Notes: generated by a model from the letters alone, not told the origin. A stretch of 64,000 nucleotides of DNA from Vibrio sp. ED004 (GCF_023206395.1 NZ_CP066149.1:3038001-3102000); one strand, 5' to 3'. Shown: positions 33,945 through 46,344, counted from the stretch's first letter. A program made the numbers and translations.

Positions 33945-34200
33945 CGCACGTAGAGGTGCAATTATAAAAAGTAACTTCCGTTGGGGTGATGCCAATGAAC
34001 GGGAATGAAAGGTGTAATTGCCGAAGTAAATTGTATATCTAAGCAATTTGCTGGGGTTGTGCTCAATAGGTACAACACTGCCATAGTCTTAATTTTAAAC
34101 TATGGAGCGCTACTGTAGGGTTGGGTGAAGTGTTCACTTCCCTTTCGCTTAGTTCAACATGAACTTGATAAGCCGTATCAAGTTTGTCTGCAGTAGATCT
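33945..34200 (+). ncRNA. Lysine riboswitch (L box) and expression platform
   Basis: Conserved parts of the lysine aptamer appear in order: GTAGAGGTGC (33950-33959), AAGTAAC, GGGTGATGCCAATGAA, AAAGGTGTAATTGCCGAAG, AATTTGCTGG, the P4 pair GTTGT/ACAAC followed by ACTGCC, the P5 hairpin CCATAGT/ACTATGG and GGAGCGCTAC (34104-34113). P1 pairs GTAG with CTAC. The platform has two hairpins, GAAGTG-TT-CACTTC and AACTTGATA/TATCAAGTT. The segment CTACTGTAG (34110-34118), which includes the 3' P1 strand, can instead pair with CTGCAGTAG (34188-34196), suggesting a switch between two folds. The class call is secure; the switching model is inferred. Confidence 0.92.
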
Positions 34201-34232
34201 CTAGCCAAATAAAAAACTGGTTTTTGAAGATC

Positions 34233-35825
34233 ATGAATTTAATAGATTTTGCAACATCGCCTTTATCTTTGCTTCCGCCCCTTGTGGCTTTAAGTCTTGC
34301 TATTGTTACCCGCCGTGTATTGGTTTCTTTGGGTGTCGGTATCATCATGGGTGCTATCTTACTTGCTGACTATTCAGTAGGTAATGCAGCGAGCTACGTG
34401 TTTACTAAAGCATCTGGTGTTTTCATCGAAGATGGTGGCATCAACACTTGGAACATGAGCATCATCGCATTCCTAATCATTCTTGGAATGACAACTGCAC
34501 TATTAACACTGTCTGGTGGTACTCGTGCATTCGCTGAGTGGGCTCAGTCTCGCGTTAAAAGCAAACGTGGTTCAAAACTACTTGCTGCTTTCCTAGGTGT
34601 ATTCATCTTTGTTGATGATTACTTCAACAGCTTAGCGGTAGGTGCAATCTCTCGCCCTGTAACAGACCGTTTCTACGTATCTCGCGCTAAGCTTGCTTAT
34701 ATTCTCGATTCTACTGCTGCTCCAATGTGTGTGATCATGCCGGCTTCTAGCTGGGGTGCTTACATCATTACTATTATTGGTGGCATCTTAGTAACACACG
34801 GTGTGACTGAATATTCTGCACTGGGCGCTTACGTTCGTCTTATTCCAATGAACTTCTACGCTGTGTTTGCACTATTAATGGTGTTCGCAGTGGCTTGGTT
34901 CGGTCTAGATGTTGGTAAGATGCGTGAGCATGAAATCGAAGCATCTCAAGGCCGTGGTTTTGAAGGTGACAACGATCAAAAGCAAGCTCACGATCTAAAC
35001 GAAGAGCTAGATATCGAAGAAAGCGAAAACGGTTCAGTTTCTGATCTTGTTATGCCAATCGTATCGCTGATTGTAGCGACAGTTGCTGCAATGCTTTACA
35101 CAGGTGGTCAAGCGCTGGCTGCTGATGGCCAAGCATTTAACCTTCTAGGTGCATTCGAAAACACGGATGTTGGTAAGTCTCTTGTTTACGGTGGTGTTAT
35201 CGGCTTACTAGTGGCACTAGCGACTGTATTCAAGCAAAAGCTATCTATGGCTGATATCGCAAGAACAATGTGGATCGGTGCTAGCTCTATGTTTGGCGCG
35301 ATTCTGATTCTTGTGTTTGCATGGACTATCGGTTCTGTAATCGGAGACATGAAAACGGGTTCTTACCTATCATCTCTAGTAACAGGCAGCATTGATTACC
35401 ACTGGCTACCGGTTATGTTGTTCCTTCTAGCGGGCGTTATGGCGTTCTCTACAGGTACATCTTGGGGTACATTCGGCATCATGTTACCAATCGCGGGTGA
35501 TATGGCAGCAGCATCGGATATCGCACTGATTCTTCCTATGCTAAGTGCGGTTCTAGCGGGTGCAGTATTTGGTGACCACTGTTCTCCAATCTCAGATACG
35601 ACGATTCTGTCTTCTACTGGTGCTCGTTGTAACCATATCGACCACGTATCGACTCAGCTTCCATACGCGTTGTCTGTAGCGTTCGTATCGTGCATTGGTT
35701 TCATCACTCTAGGTATGACATCTTCAATTGGCATCGCATTTGGCGCAGCGTCTCTAACGTTTGTTGCTGTATGCTTTGCATTGGCTTACTTCTCTCGCTG
35801 CAAGATGGCGACGTGCAAAAGCTAA
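34233..35825 (+). CDS. NhaC-type transporter, predicted lysine transporter LysW-like
   Basis: 530 residues, about 11-12 membrane segments, Na+/H+ antiporter NhaC superfamily. Family features: PPLVALSLAIVTRRVLVSLGVGIIMG, FVDDYFNSLAVGAISRPVTDR, PAPMCVIMPASSWGAY-like (here TAAPMCVIMPASSWGAY), FSTGTSWGTFGIMLPIA, and FGDHCSPISDTTILSSTGARCNHIDHV. A charged cytoplasmic loop lies near 235-270. The lysine riboswitch upstream points to lysine as substrate; LysW-type members were predicted as lysine transporters by this same association. ATG at 34233 is preferred to the TTG three codons earlier. Transport of lysine is inference, membership in NhaC is seen. Confidence 0.88.
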   Translation: MNLIDFATSPLSLLPPLVALSLAIVTRRVLVSLGVGIIMGAILLADYSVGNAASYVFTKASGVFIEDGGINTWNMSIIAFLIILGMTTALLTLSGGTRAFAEWAQSRVKSKRGSKLLAAFLGVFIFVDDYFNSLAVGAISRPVTDRFYVSRAKLAYILDSTAAPMCVIMPASSWGAYIITIIGGILVTHGVTEYSALGAYVRLIPMNFYAVFALLMVFAVAWFGLDVGKMREHEIEASQGRGFEGDNDQKQAHDLNEELDIEESENGSVSDLVMPIVSLIVATVAAMLYTGGQALAADGQAFNLLGAFENTDVGKSLVYGGVIGLLVALATVFKQKLSMADIARTMWIGASSMFGAILILVFAWTIGSVIGDMKTGSYLSSLVTGSIDYHWLPVMLFLLAGVMAFSTGTSWGTFGIMLPIAGDMAAASDIALILPMLSAVLAGAVFGDHCSPISDTTILSSTGARCNHIDHVSTQLPYALSVAFVSCIGFITLGMTSSIGIAFGAASLTFVAVCFALAYFSRCKMATCKS

Positions 35826-35851
35826 AACTGAAAGTTAATCAGTAAACTATC

Positions 35852-35876
35852 AGGGAGGCGTTTGCCTCCCTTTTTT
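35852..35876 (+). terminator. Terminator of the lysine transporter gene
   Basis: AGGGAGGC-GTTT-GCCTCCCT and a six-T run; the group II intron begins directly after the T-run. Confidence 0.93.
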
Positions 35877-37962
35877 GTTTGCCCAGCGAAGCTGGCAAAC
35901 CCGTTAGGTTGAAAGAAACCTGAATCACCCCGACTGAGGGGAAGATAATCCGAATCGCAAGGGCGTTGCTGGCTAACGGCAGGGTCTGAAGGAAGCGATA
36001 GGAAGTTAACAGTACACAACGCAAGTAAACCTGCTTCGGCAGTATAGGTGGGTAAGCGTCCGAAATAGCGCGAAGCCCTATACTCAGTCAGACCTATGCT
36101 GTGCTTGAGGGTGGCATTGTTAACAGGGAGCCAGTGCAGTAACTGGGGAAGCCTGACACCACATCCAAAGTCTGGAAGCACAAACTCGAAGCGAAAGCTA
36201 AGAGCTGTGTTGGTGCGAGGTGGCAGATGAATCCGTAGTAGTGAGTAAGGCTAAGCCCGAGAAGCCCAGTAATGGTGTGGAGGAGAAAACTTAGCTGACC
36301 ATCAGCATCAAGTCTGATGGAGCACTGAAATGCCAAAAGCACTCAGTGCTGCGAAGGGAGGAAGTACACTTTAAGTCTGTGATGAACAGATGTTTTTTTC
36401 AGTGATACCCAAACCGAATCGCTATCGGGGTATTCCTAGTTTGGTTGATTGTGGAAGCAAGATACTGAGCTAAGAAACCGTATAGGGGAGTAACTCTGAC
36501 ACACTTCAGTAAATTGCCATTGAGCTAGAAGGCTGAATAGCAGAGAGAAATAACACCCACACTGGACATGAAACACTTGTCCCCACACAGCACACAACCC
36601 AAGGAGAGAAAGTGCGAGTTTATTACAGTTTATATGGTCATCTGCTCAACAAAGAGAGGCTGTATAAAGGGTTTAAAAAGGTAAAGAAAGCGAAAGGCGC
36701 GGCTGGAATAGATGAGCAGAGCCTGAGCGACTACGCTGAAAATCTGAGTGATAACCTCGATCAACTCTCTCTGAACTCAAAACCAAGCAATACAAACCTC
36801 AGCCAGTCAAACGAGTAGAGATACCCAAAGAAGACGGAGGGGTACGATTGCTTGGGATCCCAACCGTTAGGGACAGAGTTGTCCAACAAGCACTCAATGA
36901 TATCCTCACCCCCATCTTCGAAGAGCAATTTCACCCATCAAGTTTTGGGTATAGACCGAATCGAAGTTGTCACGATGCAATCAACAAATCCACGATGTTT
37001 ATCCGCCGATACGGATTACAGCACGTCGTAGATATGGACTTGTCGAAGTGCTTTGACAAACTCGACCATGAGTTGATCCTCAAGAGCATCAGAAGGCGAG
37101 TCACAGATAGCAGCGTGTTAGAGCTGATAAAACAGTTTCTGAAAAGTGGCGTGATGATAGACGGTAGTTGGCAGGAGACAGAGCTAGAAGTCCACAAGGT
37201 GGTGTTATCAGTCCTTTGATTGCCAATATCTACCTTGATGCGTTCGATCAGGAAATGCGAAAGCGTGACCATAGGCTCGTTCGTTATGCGGATGACATAC
37301 TCATCTTTTGTCGTAGCAAGGCAGGAGCAGAGAATGCCCTTGCACAAGCGACGAAGATCCTAGAAGGAGAGCTTAAACTCACAGTGAATCAGACGAAATC
37401 ACATATAGCGCACAGCCGTGATGGCGTGAAGTTCTTAGGTGTAGAAATCGGGAGTCAATTTACCCGCATTCAAACTAAGAAACTGAAAGGGTTCAAAAGT
37501 AAGTTAAAGCGACTGACAAAGCGAGGGTGCGGTAAGCCACTTGAGCAAGTCATAAAAGCTTTAAACCCAGTGTTAAGAGGGTTCAGTCAATACTTCAGGA
37601 TCACCAATAGCAGCAGAGAGTTCTCAAGGTTAGCAGGGTGGCTACGAAGAAGACTTCGTAGTATCCAGTTGAAACTTTGGAAGAAGCCTCAACGGTTACA
37701 CCGAAGGTTAAAACAGTTAGGGTATAAGCCGCCGTTCCAACATATCTCAATGACAAGTTGGGTCAGTGCAGCGAGTCCCCTATCAAGCTATGCGATGCCA
37801 AATCAATGGTTTAATGACCAAGGGTTGGTAAATCTTGGAACAATAAGGACAGGGCATGTGTTCAGCCAATATGCTGAATGGAAGTGTGCATGAGCCGTAT
37901 ACGAGGTCCGTACGTACGGTTCTGTGAGAGGGATGAGGCGGTAACGCCTCACCCTACTCGAT
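35877..37962 (+). mobile_element. Group II intron with degenerate reverse-transcriptase gene
   Basis: About 2.09 kb. The 3' part has domain V, GAGCCGTATACGAGGTCC... paired with ...CGTACGGTTCTGTGAGAGGG (37892-37932), and a domain VI hairpin GAGGCG-GTAA-CGCCTC ending CCCTACTCGAT at 37962, the typical 3' end. The 5' end is set at GTTTG (35877) after the terminator T-run and deviates from the usual GUGYG. About 735 bp of ribozyme domains I-IV precede the RT gene. Insertion right behind a terminator hairpin is the habit of class IIC introns, but I cannot fix the subclass by eye. Confidence 0.85.
36612..37893 (+). pseudogene. Group II intron reverse transcriptase/maturase, two frameshifts
   Basis: Starts at GTG 36612 (MRVYYSLYG) after AAGGAGAG. 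Three consecutive frames are needed: the first breaks near 36772 (one base lost, after LDQLSL), the second near 37190 (one base lost, between GSWQETE and SPQGGVISPLIANIYLDAF). RT features remain in the pieces: GAAGIDEQSL, VEIPKEDGGVRLLGIPTVRDRVVQQ, FHPSSFGYRPNRSCHDA, SPQGGVISPL and the catalytic YADDILIF; the X/maturase region follows, ending FSQYAEWKCA with no HNH endonuclease domain. Two deletions should abolish the protein, so self-splicing or movement would need help in trans. Confidence 0.9.
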
Positions 37963-38012
37963 GTGCCTGTTAATTTAATTTTAAGTTTCGTGAAAAAAGT
38001 TCGAATAAATGG

Positions 38013-38041
38013 TTGAAAAAGGATGTCAGCTTAGTTAGTGT
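38013..38041 (+). promoter_or_regulatory. Candidate his operon promoter
   Basis: TTGAAA (38013-38018), 17-bp spacer, TAGTGT (38036-38041), about 38 bp before the leader peptide. It lies between the intron end and hisL, so the intron has not separated promoter and operon if this is correct. The -10 is weak. Confidence 0.4.
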
Positions 38042-38078
38042 GGAGACAAGACAGCAAACAACCTAAGAGCTGATAAGT

Positions 38079-38126
38079 ATGCGTAAATTAGTAATGAACA
38101 TTCATCACCATCATCACCCTATCTAG
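38079..38126 (+). CDS. hisL: his operon leader peptide
   Basis: 15 codons: MRKLVMNIHHHHHPI followed by TAG. Five consecutive His codons (38103-38117) are the sensing element of his attenuation: when His-tRNA is short the ribosome stalls there and the antiterminator forms. Directly upstream of hairpins and a terminator, at the position of enteric hisL. Confidence 0.95.
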   Translation: MRKLVMNIHHHHHPI

Positions 38127-38130
38127 TCTT

Positions 38131-38234
38131 TCGGGGAGATTTACGTATACCCGGGAGCAAGATTACTCCCGGAGGTTAAGTCAAAAGAATTTAGATTTAA
38201 ACCCTCGGGATGACAAAGTCCCCGAGGGTTTTTT
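38131..38234 (+). terminator. his attenuator (pause/antiterminator hairpins and terminator)
   Basis: The terminator stem is ACCCTCGGG (38201-38209) / CCCGAGGGT (38221-38229) followed by TTTTT. Upstream, CCGGGAG (38151-38157) pairs with CTCCCGG (38166-38172), and TCGGGGAG (near 38131) can compete for the same strand. Together with hisL this is a classical attenuator, about 57 bp before hisG. Confidence 0.9.
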
Positions 38235-38290
38235 AGTTTTAGCGCTTTTAAATAATCAATAAATTCAAATATTTGCACAGGGATACAGCA

Positions 38291-39187
38291 ATGCAGACAC
38301 AACGCCTAAGAATCGCAATTCAAAAGAAAGGTCGCTTAAGTAAAGAGTGCCAAGACCTACTTAAAAAATGTGGTGTTAAATTTAACATCATGGGTGAGCG
38401 CCTAGTGGTTCACTCACTAAATATGCCAATCGATTTGTTACTCGTTCGTGATGACGACATCCCAGGTCTTATCATGGATGGTGTGGTTGACCTTGGTTTC
38501 ATCGGTGAAAATGAGCTAGAAGAAGTTCGTCTAGATCGTGTTGCTCTTAAAGAGCCTTCAGAGTTCCGCACACTACGTCGTTTAGACTTCGGTGGCTGCC
38601 GCCTTTCAATCGCTATCAACAAAGACGAAGAATACAACGGCCCACAAGACTTAGCGGGCAAACGTATTGCGACAACCTACCCACAACTACTTAAAGCCTA
38701 CATGGACGAGCAGGGTGTTGAGTTCAGCACTTGTATGCTAACAGGCTCGGTTGAAGTCGCTCCTCGTGCTGGCCTTGCAGACGCTATCGCAGATTTAGTT
38801 TCTACAGGTGCAACGCTAGAAGCGAACGGTCTAAAAGAAGCAGAAGCTATCTTCCAATCGAAAGCAACACTGATTCAACGTGTTGGTGACTTCGACGCAG
38901 ACAAAACCGCACTGATTGAAAAACTACTGACTCGTATGCAGGGTGTTCAACAAGCGAAAGAGTCGAAGTACATCATGCTTCACGCTCCAACCTCTCAGCT
39001 AGAGCAAATCAAAGCACTACTGCCTGGCGCTGAAGATCCAACGGTTCTTCCTCTATCAACAGACAAAGACAAAGTTGCCGTTCACCTAGTAAGTACAGAG
39101 AACTTGTTCTGGGAAACAATGGAACAGCTTAAAGAGTTGGGTGCAAGCTCGATTCTAGTATTACCAATCGAAAAAATGATGGGGTAG
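38291..39187 (+). CDS. hisG: ATP phosphoribosyltransferase
   Basis: First and feedback-controlled step of histidine synthesis, ATP + PRPP to phosphoribosyl-ATP. 298 residues from ATG 38291 ([17 protein letters not shown]), with AGGGA six to ten bases upstream; a TTG six codons earlier is rejected. Long-form HisG: catalytic part with [29 protein letters not shown] (PRPP-binding near 150-180) and a C-terminal regulatory domain ending [12 protein letters not shown]. First structural gene after the attenuator; hisD starts at once after it. Confidence 0.97.
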   Translation: MQTQRLRIAIQKKGRLSKECQDLLKKCGVKFNIMGERLVVHSLNMPIDLLLVRDDDIPGLIMDGVVDLGFIGENELEEVRLDRVALKEPSEFRTLRRLDFGGCRLSIAINKDEEYNGPQDLAGKRIATTYPQLLKAYMDEQGVEFSTCMLTGSVEVAPRAGLADAIADLVSTGATLEANGLKEAEAIFQSKATLIQRVGDFDADKTALIEKLLTRMQGVQQAKESKYIMLHAPTSQLEQIKALLPGAEDPTVLPLSTDKDKVAVHLVSTENLFWETMEQLKELGASSILVLPIEKMMG

Positions 39188-39192
39188 TGACG

Positions 39193-40488
39193 ATGAGAAC
39201 CGTTGTTTGGCAATCTTTAAGTGAATCACAGCAAGACTCGGTATTAGAGCGTCCAGCTATTACTGAAGGTGCAAACATCACAGCGACTGTTTCTGATGTT
39301 ATTGCAAAAGTACGAAATGAAGGCGATGCCGCGCTTAAAGAGCTGACTGCAAAGTTTGATGGTGTAACTCCAGAATCTATTCGAGTCAGTTCAAATGAGA
39401 TCGAAGAGGCGTGTGCTCGTCTAACACCAGAAATGAAGCAAGCGCTTGAGCAAGCTTATAGCAACATTGCTAAGTTCCACGAAGCTCAAAAGCCTCAACC
39501 TATCAAGGTTGAGACACAACCGGGCGTTGTGTGTGAGCAAGTGACTCGCGCGATTAATACTGTTGGCCTTTATATTCCAGGTGGCAGCGCGCCACTTCCG
39601 TCAACGGTTCTTATGTTAGGTGTACCAGCTCAAATTGCAGGTTGTCGTAAGGTTGTGCTTTGTTCACCTCCGCCAATCGCTGATGAAATCTTGTATGTCG
39701 CTAAGCTTTGTAAAATCGATGAAGTTTACAACGTTGGTGGTGGTCAAGCGGTTGCTGCAATGGCTTACGGTACCGAGAGTGTTGCTAAAGTCGATAAGAT
39801 CTTCGGCCCAGGTAATGCTTACGTAACGGAAGCGAAACGCCAAGTGAGCAATGACTTCCGCGGTGCGGCGATCGATATGCCTGCTGGCCCATCTGAAGTG
39901 TTGGTGATTGCTGATGAAACAGCTGATGCCGATTTCATCGCAGCGGATTTGTTGAGCCAAGCGGAACACGGTCCTGACTCTCAAGTAGTATTGGTAACGC
40001 CATCTCCAGTGATTGCTGATCAAGTTACAGAAGCGGTTCAGAAACAACTGAAAGAGTTGTCTCGTGCGAACATTGCTCAGCAAGCATTGGCTTCAAGCTT
40101 AATTATCATTGCTGAATCCATCACTCAAGCGATTGCGATTTCAAACTTCTACGGCCCTGAGCACTTGATTGTTCAAACCAAGAACCCACGTGAACTGCTG
40201 CCATTGTTAGACAATGCTGGTTCAATCTTCCTTGGCGATTGGTCTCCAGAATCTGCAGGTGATTATGCGTCTGGTACAAACCACGTATTACCGACTTACG
40301 GTTACACGAAGACATATTCAAGCCTAGGTTTGGCTGACTTCTCTAAGCGCATGACGGTACAAGAGCTAACAGCTGATGGTTTGAAAGGCCTAGCGCCAAC
40401 TGTAGTAACAATGGCGGAAGCCGAAGGCTTGGATGCACACAAACGCGCTGTGACTATCCGAGTTGAAAAGTTAAATAAAGCGAATTAA
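39193..40488 (+). CDS. hisD: Histidinol dehydrogenase
   Basis: Zinc enzyme for the last two steps, histidinol to histidine with two NAD. 431 residues from ATG 39193; GTG at 39187, overlapping the hisG stop by one base, is the alternative. Signatures: [61 protein letters not shown] with zinc ligands Gln and His, and [25 protein letters not shown]. Second gene of the operon. Confidence 0.97.
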   Translation: MRTVVWQSLSESQQDSVLERPAITEGANITATVSDVIAKVRNEGDAALKELTAKFDGVTPESIRVSSNEIEEACARLTPEMKQALEQAYSNIAKFHEAQKPQPIKVETQPGVVCEQVTRAINTVGLYIPGGSAPLPSTVLMLGVPAQIAGCRKVVLCSPPPIADEILYVAKLCKIDEVYNVGGGQAVAAMAYGTESVAKVDKIFGPGNAYVTEAKRQVSNDFRGAAIDMPAGPSEVLVIADETADADFIAADLLSQAEHGPDSQVVLVTPSPVIADQVTEAVQKQLKELSRANIAQQALASSLIIIAESITQAIAISNFYGPEHLIVQTKNPRELLPLLDNAGSIFLGDWSPESAGDYASGTNHVLPTYGYTKTYSSLGLADFSKRMTVQELTADGLKGLAPTVVTMAEAEGLDAHKRAVTIRVEKLNKAN

Positions 40489-40494
40489 GGGTAG

Positions 40495-41538
<1,044 letters not shown>

Positions 41539-41559
41539 CGAAAGGTTTACCAGTAATAA

Positions 41560-41601
41560 CATTTGTCAGTCTTAGATTTATTAATTGCCGACTGACAAAT
41601 G
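41560..41601 (+). repeat. Intercistronic hairpin between hisC and hisB
   Basis: CATTTGTCAGTC (41560-41571) and GACTGACAAATG (41590-41601) form a perfect 12-bp stem with an 18-base loop. No T-run follows, so it is not a normal terminator. It may protect or process the operon mRNA, or be an operator. Confidence 0.75.
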
Positions 41602-41670
41602 AAACCAATATTTTGGGTTAGCGTTTGATTTTAGCTAGGCCACCAGATTTAAAATTAAAAGGAAGTTCAA

Positions 41671-42759
41671 GTGAGTAAACAACAGAAAATACTTTTTATA
41701 GACCGCGATGGCACCTTAATTGTTGAGCCGCCAGTCGACTTTCAAGTAGACCGTTTAGACAAGTTAAAATTTGAACCGCTAGTGATTCCTAGCCTGCTTG
41801 CACTGCAAGATGCTGGTTACCGTCTAGTGATGGTGACTAACCAAGACGGCTTAGGTACCGATAGCTACCCACAAGAAGATTTCGATGCGCCACACAACAT
41901 GATGATGGAATTCTTCGAATCTCAAGGCGTTAAGTTTGATGACGTGCTTATTTGTCCTCACTTTGACGAAGACAACTGCTCTTGCCGTAAGCCTAAGCTA
42001 GGTTTGGTTAAAGAATACCTGCAGGGGGGTAAAGTCGACTTCCAACACTCTGTTGTGATTGGCGATCGAGTAACGGATCTTCAACTTGCAGAGAACATGG
42101 CAATCCGCGGTATTCAATATGGCCCGGACGCAGAAACGGAAGGCACGCTTAACTGGCCACAAATCGTTAAAGATCTGACGGTTAACGCTCGCGTTGCTGA
42201 AGTAATTCGTACGACAAAAGAAACCGATATTAAGGTAGCAGTAAACCTTGATGAAACCGGTGGTAATAAGATTGATACAGGTATGGGTTTCTTCGACCAC
42301 ATGCTGGATCAAATCGCGACACACGGTGGTTTCCAAATGAACCTGACTGTGAAAGGCGACCTACACATTGATGATCACCACACAGTAGAAGACACAGCAC
42401 TTGCGTTAGGCCAAGCTCTGAAAGATGCGCTAGGCGACAAACGTGGTATTGGCCGTTTTGGTTTTAGCCTGCCAATGGACGAGTGTTTGGCTCAGTGTGC
42501 GTTAGACCTTTCTGGCCGCCCATACCTGAAGTTCGATGCTAAATTTAGCCGTGAGCAAGTGGGTGACCTTTCAACTGAGATGGTGGTTCACTTCTTCCGC
42601 TCTCTAACCGACACACTGGCTTGTACGCTACACCTTTCTTCTGATGGCAATAATGATCACCACATCATTGAGAGCCTGTTTAAAGCGTTTGGTCGTACTC
42701 TTCGCCAAGCAATCAAAGTTGAAGGTAATGAGTTACCAAGCAGCAAAGGCGTCTTGTAA
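41671..42759 (+). CDS. hisB: Bifunctional histidinol-phosphatase / imidazoleglycerol-phosphate dehydratase
   Basis: Fused enzyme of gamma-proteobacteria: N-terminal HAD phosphatase ([13 protein letters not shown] near 9-21, [10 protein letters not shown], zinc-loop [30 protein letters not shown]) and C-terminal dehydratase ([55 protein letters not shown]) from about residue 170. 362 residues. GTG start with AGGAAG upstream. Confidence 0.97.
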   Translation: MSKQQKILFIDRDGTLIVEPPVDFQVDRLDKLKFEPLVIPSLLALQDAGYRLVMVTNQDGLGTDSYPQEDFDAPHNMMMEFFESQGVKFDDVLICPHFDEDNCSCRKPKLGLVKEYLQGGKVDFQHSVVIGDRVTDLQLAENMAIRGIQYGPDAETEGTLNWPQIVKDLTVNARVAEVIRTTKETDIKVAVNLDETGGNKIDTGMGFFDHMLDQIATHGGFQMNLTVKGDLHIDDHHTVEDTALALGQALKDALGDKRGIGRFGFSLPMDECLAQCALDLSGRPYLKFDAKFSREQVGDLSTEMVVHFFRSLTDTLACTLHLSSDGNNDHHIIESLFKAFGRTLRQAIKVEGNELPSSKGVL

Positions 42760-42783
42760 GGCTAACGTTAGCAAGGAAAAACA

Positions 42784-43398
42784 ATGAAAGATCAAAAAGT
42801 CGTCATTATTGATACTGGGTGTGCCAACGTTTCTTCGGTCAAATTTGCTATTGAACGTTTGGGTTACGCAGTTGAGATTTCAAAAGAACCAGAAGTCGTC
42901 CTTGCCGCCGACAAACTTTTCCTGCCAGGTGTAGGAACAGCAAGTGAGGCAATGAAGAACCTACAAGAGCGCGACCTGGTCTCTCTTGTGAAGAAAGTAG
43001 AGAAGCCTCTGCTGGGTATTTGTTTAGGTATGCAACTGTTAGGCAAACTGTCTCAAGAGAAAGGCCAAAAGGCTGACGAGTTAGTTGAATGTCTAGGCTT
43101 GTGTGATGGTGAAGTACGTTTACTTGAAACGGGCGATTTACCACTACCACACATGGGTTGGAACACAGTAACTTCGACACCTAATCACCCTTTGTTTAAA
43201 GACATTGAAGAAGGCGAGTATTTCTACTTCGTTCACAGCTTCGCAATGCCAGTGGGTGACTACACCATCGCACAATGTGATTACGGTAACCCGTTCACAG
43301 CGGCGGTGCAAAGTGGCAACTATTATGGTGTCCAGTTCCACCCAGAGCGTTCTTCTAAAGCAGGCTCTAAGCTGATTCAGAACTTCTTGGAATTGTAA
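42784..43398 (+). CDS. hisH: Imidazole glycerol phosphate synthase, glutaminase subunit
   Basis: Class I glutamine amidotransferase delivering ammonia to HisF. 204 residues. The nucleophile Cys is in [12 protein letters not shown] (about residue 80), with oxyanion strand [12 protein letters not shown], and the His/Glu pair in [10 protein letters not shown] (about 186-190). The ribosome site AAGGA stands seven bases before the start. Confidence 0.97.
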   Translation: MKDQKVVIIDTGCANVSSVKFAIERLGYAVEISKEPEVVLAADKLFLPGVGTASEAMKNLQERDLVSLVKKVEKPLLGICLGMQLLGKLSQEKGQKADELVECLGLCDGEVRLLETGDLPLPHMGWNTVTSTPNHPLFKDIEEGEYFYFVHSFAMPVGDYTIAQCDYGNPFTAAVQSGNYYGVQFHPERSSKAGSKLIQNFLEL

Positions 43399-43441
43399 TA
43401 AGGATTAGGCAGCGGCTAACGTTGCCATATAAGGAATGTAA

Positions 43442-44930
<1,489 letters not shown>

Positions 44931-44934
<4 letters not shown>

Positions 44935-45581
44935 GTTTTGAAACCGCAAGCTTATCAAAAGCAGCAGTAGGCGCATTATCAGAGCGTATTAACTGGGAAA
45001 AAGTAGATGGCTTAGTGCCAGCTATTGTTCAAGATTACCAATCGAGCCAAGTGTTGATGATGGGATACATGAACCCAGCGGCACTTGAGAAAACCGGTGA
45101 AACGGGTCAAGTGACTTTTTTCTCGCGTACTAAAGAGCGTTTGTGGACGAAAGGTGAGACTTCGGGCAATGTTCTGCAACTGGTGAACATGTCACTTGAT
45201 TGCGACAATGACACCTTGTTGGTAAAAGTGAATCCAATTGGTCCAACGTGCCATTTGGGTAACACCACATGTTGGGATGTCGATCCGCAAGAAGAGACCC
45301 AGATGGTGTGGCTTCATCAACTTGAGCAGCTACTGGCTGCCCGCAAGGACGCAGATCCTGAGTCTTCTTATACTGCCAGTCTATATGCCCGTGGCACCAA
45401 GCGTATTTCGCAAAAAGTGGGCGAAGAAGGCGTTGAAGTCGCGCTTGCGGCGACGTCGGGCGATAAGGCGGAGTTAGTGTGTGAATCAGCAGATTTGATT
45501 TACCACCTAATGGTTCTTCTTCAAGACCAAGGCCTATCGATGAACGACGTAGTGAATAAACTTAAAGAGCGCCATAAGTAA
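44931..45581 (+). CDS. hisI: Bifunctional phosphoribosyl-AMP cyclohydrolase / phosphoribosyl-ATP pyrophosphatase
   Basis: Fused HisIE carrying steps two and three. 216 residues. The HisI part (about 20-125) has [30 protein letters not shown], and metal ligands in [13 protein letters not shown] and [12 protein letters not shown]. The HisE part (about 130-216) is MazG-like: [27 protein letters not shown] (by ends YTASLYARG and [12 protein letters not shown]) and [16 protein letters not shown]. Last gene of the operon, before a terminator. Confidence 0.97.
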
Positions 45582-45620
45582 GTTCTCTTTAGATTAATAG
45601 AACCACGCAAAAGACAAACA

Positions 45621-45656
45621 AAAGCCTCGTAAACAAACATGTTTACGGGGCTTTTT
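45621..45656 (+). terminator. Terminator of the his operon
   Basis: 14-bp stem AAAGCCTCGTAAAC (45621-45634) / GTTTACGGGGCTTT (45641-45654) with one G-U pair and a T-run. Confidence 0.92.
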
Positions 45657-45658
45657 AA

Positions 45659-45698
45659 TTTTCAAGTTTTCAAGTTTTCAAGTTTTCAAGTTTTCAAG
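45659..45698. repeat. Five tandem copies of TTTTCAAG
   Basis: The octamer TTTTCAAG occurs five times head to tail without a mismatch, directly after the his terminator. Such an array is prone to length change by slippage. No coding role is apparent. Confidence 0.95.
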
Positions 45699-45806
45699 AT
45701 TTCTAAGCCCTGCGTCACTTTTCTAACCTCTGACTTTACGTCATTCCGAGGAGCCTAAGCGACATCAGGAATCTCTTTACTTAATCAAACATTCTAATTT
45801 TTTGAC

Positions 45807-46331
45807 TTACCCGCAGCACTTTTTATACTTCTTACCGCTACCACAAATACAAGGATCATTGCGGCCTATCTTGAAGCTCTCTACGGTTTCGTTTAGGCGA
45901 GGGTCAATCTCGGGCTCTGTTAGCTCTTCATGTTCGTTTTCTTGATCTGGGAACTCACCATCGATATAGAACCAAAGGCCATCTTCACGAACGAAACGCG
46001 AGCGCTCTTGCATGCAGTATTGTGCGCCGTCTTCATTGAAGTAGGCTTTAAACTCGACAAAACCTTCGTTCTCGTGTGAGCCAGCGGCGGTATCAATGAC
46101 TTCTAAGCCAGCCCAATCACTATCGATAGATTCGGCAATACCGTCTCTTTGAGCCTCTGCATTACAGCTAGGGTGGTAAGTTGCAATAACATAATCAACT
46201 AACCCCAACACGTGCGCTGAATAACGTGAGCGCATCAATTGCTCAGGTGTTTCAGCTGAACTGTGATTAAGGTGCGCTGATTCGCAGCATTGTTGGTAAG
46301 TATTTTTGCTACCGCACGGGCATAAAGACAT
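45807..46331 (-). CDS. YchJ-like SEC-C motif protein
   Basis: 174 residues from ATG 46331 ([16 protein letters not shown]), with AGGA upstream. It has SEC-C zinc motifs at both ends: CPCGS...CC at 4-16 and [19 protein letters not shown] at the C-terminus. The YchJ core between is NTF2-like ([62 protein letters not shown]). Function in E. coli is not established; SEC-C motifs often mediate binding to ribosomes or SecA-type partners. Single gene with a terminator upstream. Confidence 0.9.
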   Translation of the reverse strand: MSLCPCGSKNTYQQCCESAHLNHSSAETPEQLMRSRYSAHVLGLVDYVIATYHPSCNAEAQRDGIAESIDSDWAGLEVIDTAAGSHENEGFVEFKAYFNEDGAQYCMQERSRFVREDGLWFYIDGEFPDQENEHEELTEPEIDPRLNETVESFKIGRNDPCICGSGKKYKKCCG

Positions 46332-46344
46332 AGTCAAATCCTGT

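Noticed and set aside
35826..36611. Frames on both strands before the intron reverse transcriptase
   Set aside because: The region is the structured ribozyme part of the group II intron.
45659..45698. Tandem octamers as a CRISPR array
   Set aside because: Units are 8 bp with no spacers and no cas genes are near.
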